Source of the DNA: Methanomicrobiales archaeon
Lineage (GTDB): Archaea > Halobacteriota > Methanomicrobia > Methanomicrobiales > Methanospirillaceae
Assembly (NCBI GenBank): GCA_017883495.1
Contig: JADGNL010000129.1
Coordinates: 1-6,532, forward strand
Reading direction: 5' to 3'
Length of the DNA: 6,532 nt
The notes beneath the pieces were generated by a model. It worked only from the letters and a program-made list of their open reading frames with translations, had not been told where the DNA came from and did not search any database. The translations under genes were made by a program, and so were the position numbers. Of the stretch, positions 5,265-6,532 are shown in pieces. Position 1 is the first letter of the stretch, and every line of letters begins with the position of its first letter.

Positions 5265-5915
5265 ATGGCGACGGACCCGGTCAGTTTCCTCCTGCTCAGT
5301 CTCTCGTCGCTGCTCGTGATCGTCAACCCGCTCGGCGCCGCGATGATCTACGTCTCGATGACCGCGGGCATGGAGCGCGAGACGAAGCGGCGCACGGCGA
5401 TCGAGGCGAGCTGGTACGCGCTGGTCGTGCTCCTGATCTTCGCCCTCCTCGGCGGGGTCATCCTCGAGCTCTTCGGGATCTCGCTCGCCGCGTTCCGGAT
5501 CGGCGGAGGGATCCTCCTCTTCATGATCGGTCTGGAGATGGTCTACGCGAAGGTCTCCCGATCGAGGGTGACCGCGACCGAGAAGTACGAGGGGGACGCC
5601 GAGGATGTCGCGGTCATGCCGATCGCGATCCCGATGATCGCGGGACCCGGCGCGATCACGACCGTGATCGTGCTGATGGACCAGGCGCGGGACCTCGGGC
5701 TCTGGGCCTACGGCGTGGTCATGGTCTCGATCGTGGTGACGTTGCTGGCCACGCATCTGACCATGGCCAACGCGGACCGCATCATGGCGCGCGTGGGCCA
5801 GCGCGAGTTCCGGGCCGTGAACCGGATCATGGGTATTCTGCTGATCGCGATCGCGGTCGAGTTCGTGATCGGCGGCCTCCGGATCGCGTTCCCCTTCCTG
5901 ACGGGTGGGGCGTGA
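5265..5915 (+). CDS. MarC-family (UPF0056) integral membrane protein
   Basis: A 216-residue protein with about six predicted membrane segments, near 6-30, 48-70, 74-95, 117-138, 146-166 and 187-210, so it is a small inner-membrane-type protein of normal family length. Family motifs are NPLG (21-24), FRIGGGILLF (77-86), the hallmark PIAIPMIAGPGAIT (119-132) and RIMGILLIAIAVEFV (187-201). A charged loop (about 97-115) separates the two three-helix halves. The biochemical function is unknown: MarC was once linked to multiple antibiotic resistance in bacteria, but that link has not held, and a transporter-like role is only suggested by the fold. ATG 5265 is preferred; GTG 5262 directly before it would add one residue. 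Its own promoter precedes it, and its stop overlaps the start of the nitrilase-like gene. Confidence 0.92.
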   Translation: MATDPVSFLLLSLSSLLVIVNPLGAAMIYVSMTAGMERETKRRTAIEASWYALVVLLIFALLGGVILELFGISLAAFRIGGGILLFMIGLEMVYAKVSRSRVTATEKYEGDAEDVAVMPIAIPMIAGPGAITTVIVLMDQARDLGLWAYGVVMVSIVVTLLATHLTMANADRIMARVGQREFRAVNRIMGILLIAIAVEFVIGGLRIAFPFLTGGA

Positions 5916-6532
5916 GGATCGCCCTGGCCCAGCTCCTCCTGGCGTGGGAGGACCCGGGGGCGAACCTCGGCGCGGTCGACGAGGCCGCGGCGCGGGCCGC
6001 GGACGCCGGTGCCGATCTCGCGGTCTTTCCCGAGCAGGTACTCTTCGGCTGGAACCCTGAGTCCGTGGCCGGCGCCGAGCCCGTGGGCGGGCCGCTGACG
6101 CAGGCGCTGCGGGCGATCGCGCGGCGGCACGCGATCGCCCTCGTCTGCTCCTTCCGCGAATCGGCCGGGGACGGGGTTCGGAACACGGCCCTCGCGGTCG
6201 ACGCGGACGGGGCGATCGGCGCCGTCTACGCCAAGCAGCACCTCTTCGCCATCGGCGGCGAGGAGGCCTGCTACGTGCCCGGCCGGGGCCCGGCCCTCTT
6301 CGACTGCGGCGGGCTCTCCCTCGGCCTCGCGATCTGCTACGACCTCCGGTTCCCCTCGGTCTTTGCCGCGTACCGGGCCCTCGGCGCGGACGCGGTGCTC
6401 GTGCCGTCAGCGTGGCCCTGCGCCCGCCTCCGCCCCTGGCGTCTCTTCCTCCGCGCCCGCGCCCTCGACAACCGGCTCTACGTCGCGGGCGTTTCGTACG
6501 CGGCGGGCACTACCCCCGTGGAGGCCTACTGC
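5912..6532 (+). CDS. Carbon-nitrogen hydrolase (nitrilase superfamily), 3'-truncated by the window edge
   Basis: The frame opens with GTG 5912-5914, overlapping the MarC stop in a GTGA, and stays open to the last base (207 residues). The family is usually about 250-280 residues, so the C-terminal quarter is missing. The nitrilase catalytic triad is visible: E41 in VFPEQ, K108 in YAKQHLF and C142 in ICYDLRFP. Further typical segments are the N-terminal RIALAQ strand, RNTALAVDADG (90-100), PSAWP (165-169) and RARALDNRLYVAGVS (181-195), where Asp replaces the more common Glu. These enzymes hydrolyse amides or related C-N bonds; the pattern is closest to the omega-amidase/YafV and general amidohydrolase branches, but the substrate cannot be read from sequence. 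A GGGTGGGG stretch just upstream (5903-5910) may serve as ribosome binding site. The overlap suggests translational coupling with MarC. Confidence 0.9.
   Translation, partial: MRIALAQLLLAWEDPGANLGAVDEAAARAADAGADLAVFPEQVLFGWNPESVAGAEPVGGPLTQALRAIARRHAIALVCSFRESAGDGVRNTALAVDADGAIGAVYAKQHLFAIGGEEACYVPGRGPALFDCGGLSLGLAICYDLRFPSVFAAYRALGADAVLVPSAWPCARLRPWRLFLRARALDNRLYVAGVSYAAGTTPVEAYC

Noticed and set aside
5708..6241. Minus-strand 177-codon open frame opposite the MarC 3' end and the hydrolase
   Set aside because: The plus strand carries two proteins with clear family motifs here, including the Glu-Lys-Cys triad. The minus-strand frame has none.

Overview
The window is GC-rich archaeal DNA, most likely from a methanogen of the order Methanomicrobiales (a Methanoculleus- or Methanofollis-like genome is a guess). 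The support is an archaeal EF-1alpha whose N-terminus resembles Methanosarcina/Methanomicrobia homologues (GHIDHGKS P-loop), an archaeal-type S10 protein, a siroheme/ferredoxin sulfite-reductase-like protein of a type common in methanogens, an archaeal CobS, and TATA boxes at archaeal distances from start codons. No tRNA, rRNA, insertion sequence, CRISPR array or phage gene was seen.

Layout. Bases 1-500 hold the 3' part of cobS (cobalamin synthase). After a 53-base gap comes a 291-residue sulfite/nitrite-reductase-like iron-sulfur protein (554-1429). A small cysteine-containing protein of unknown function (1417-1719) runs on the opposite strand and overlaps its 3' end by 13 bases. Bases 1720-1892 are an AT-richer divergent control region with a strong TATA box for the next unit. 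That unit is EF-1alpha (1893-3176), ribosomal protein S10 (3197-3505) and a GT-C-type membrane glycosyltransferase of the TIGR03663/Agl23-like family (3516-5210). All three are tightly spaced, have good ribosome binding sites and are probably cotranscribed. An oligo-T tract at 5219-5224 probably ends the unit. Directly after it, a TATA box about 25 bases before the start codon marks the promoter of a MarC-family membrane protein (5265-5915), whose mRNA is predicted to be leaderless. A nitrilase-superfamily amidohydrolase begins in a 4-base stop/start overlap with MarC (5912) and runs off the window end.

How the genes fit together. EF-1alpha and S10 are the end of the classical archaeal str operon, but here they have their own promoter and none of the usual upstream partners (S12, S7, EF-2). 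A cell-surface glycosylation-type gene is attached behind them. CobS and the siroheme-type protein both relate to the branched tetrapyrrole pathway, which may explain their adjacency, though this is inference. The window is mostly ordinary chromosomal sequence. The least explained items are the small CxxCxxC protein, the solo sulfite-reductase-like protein, and the coupling of the glycosyltransferase to the translation genes.
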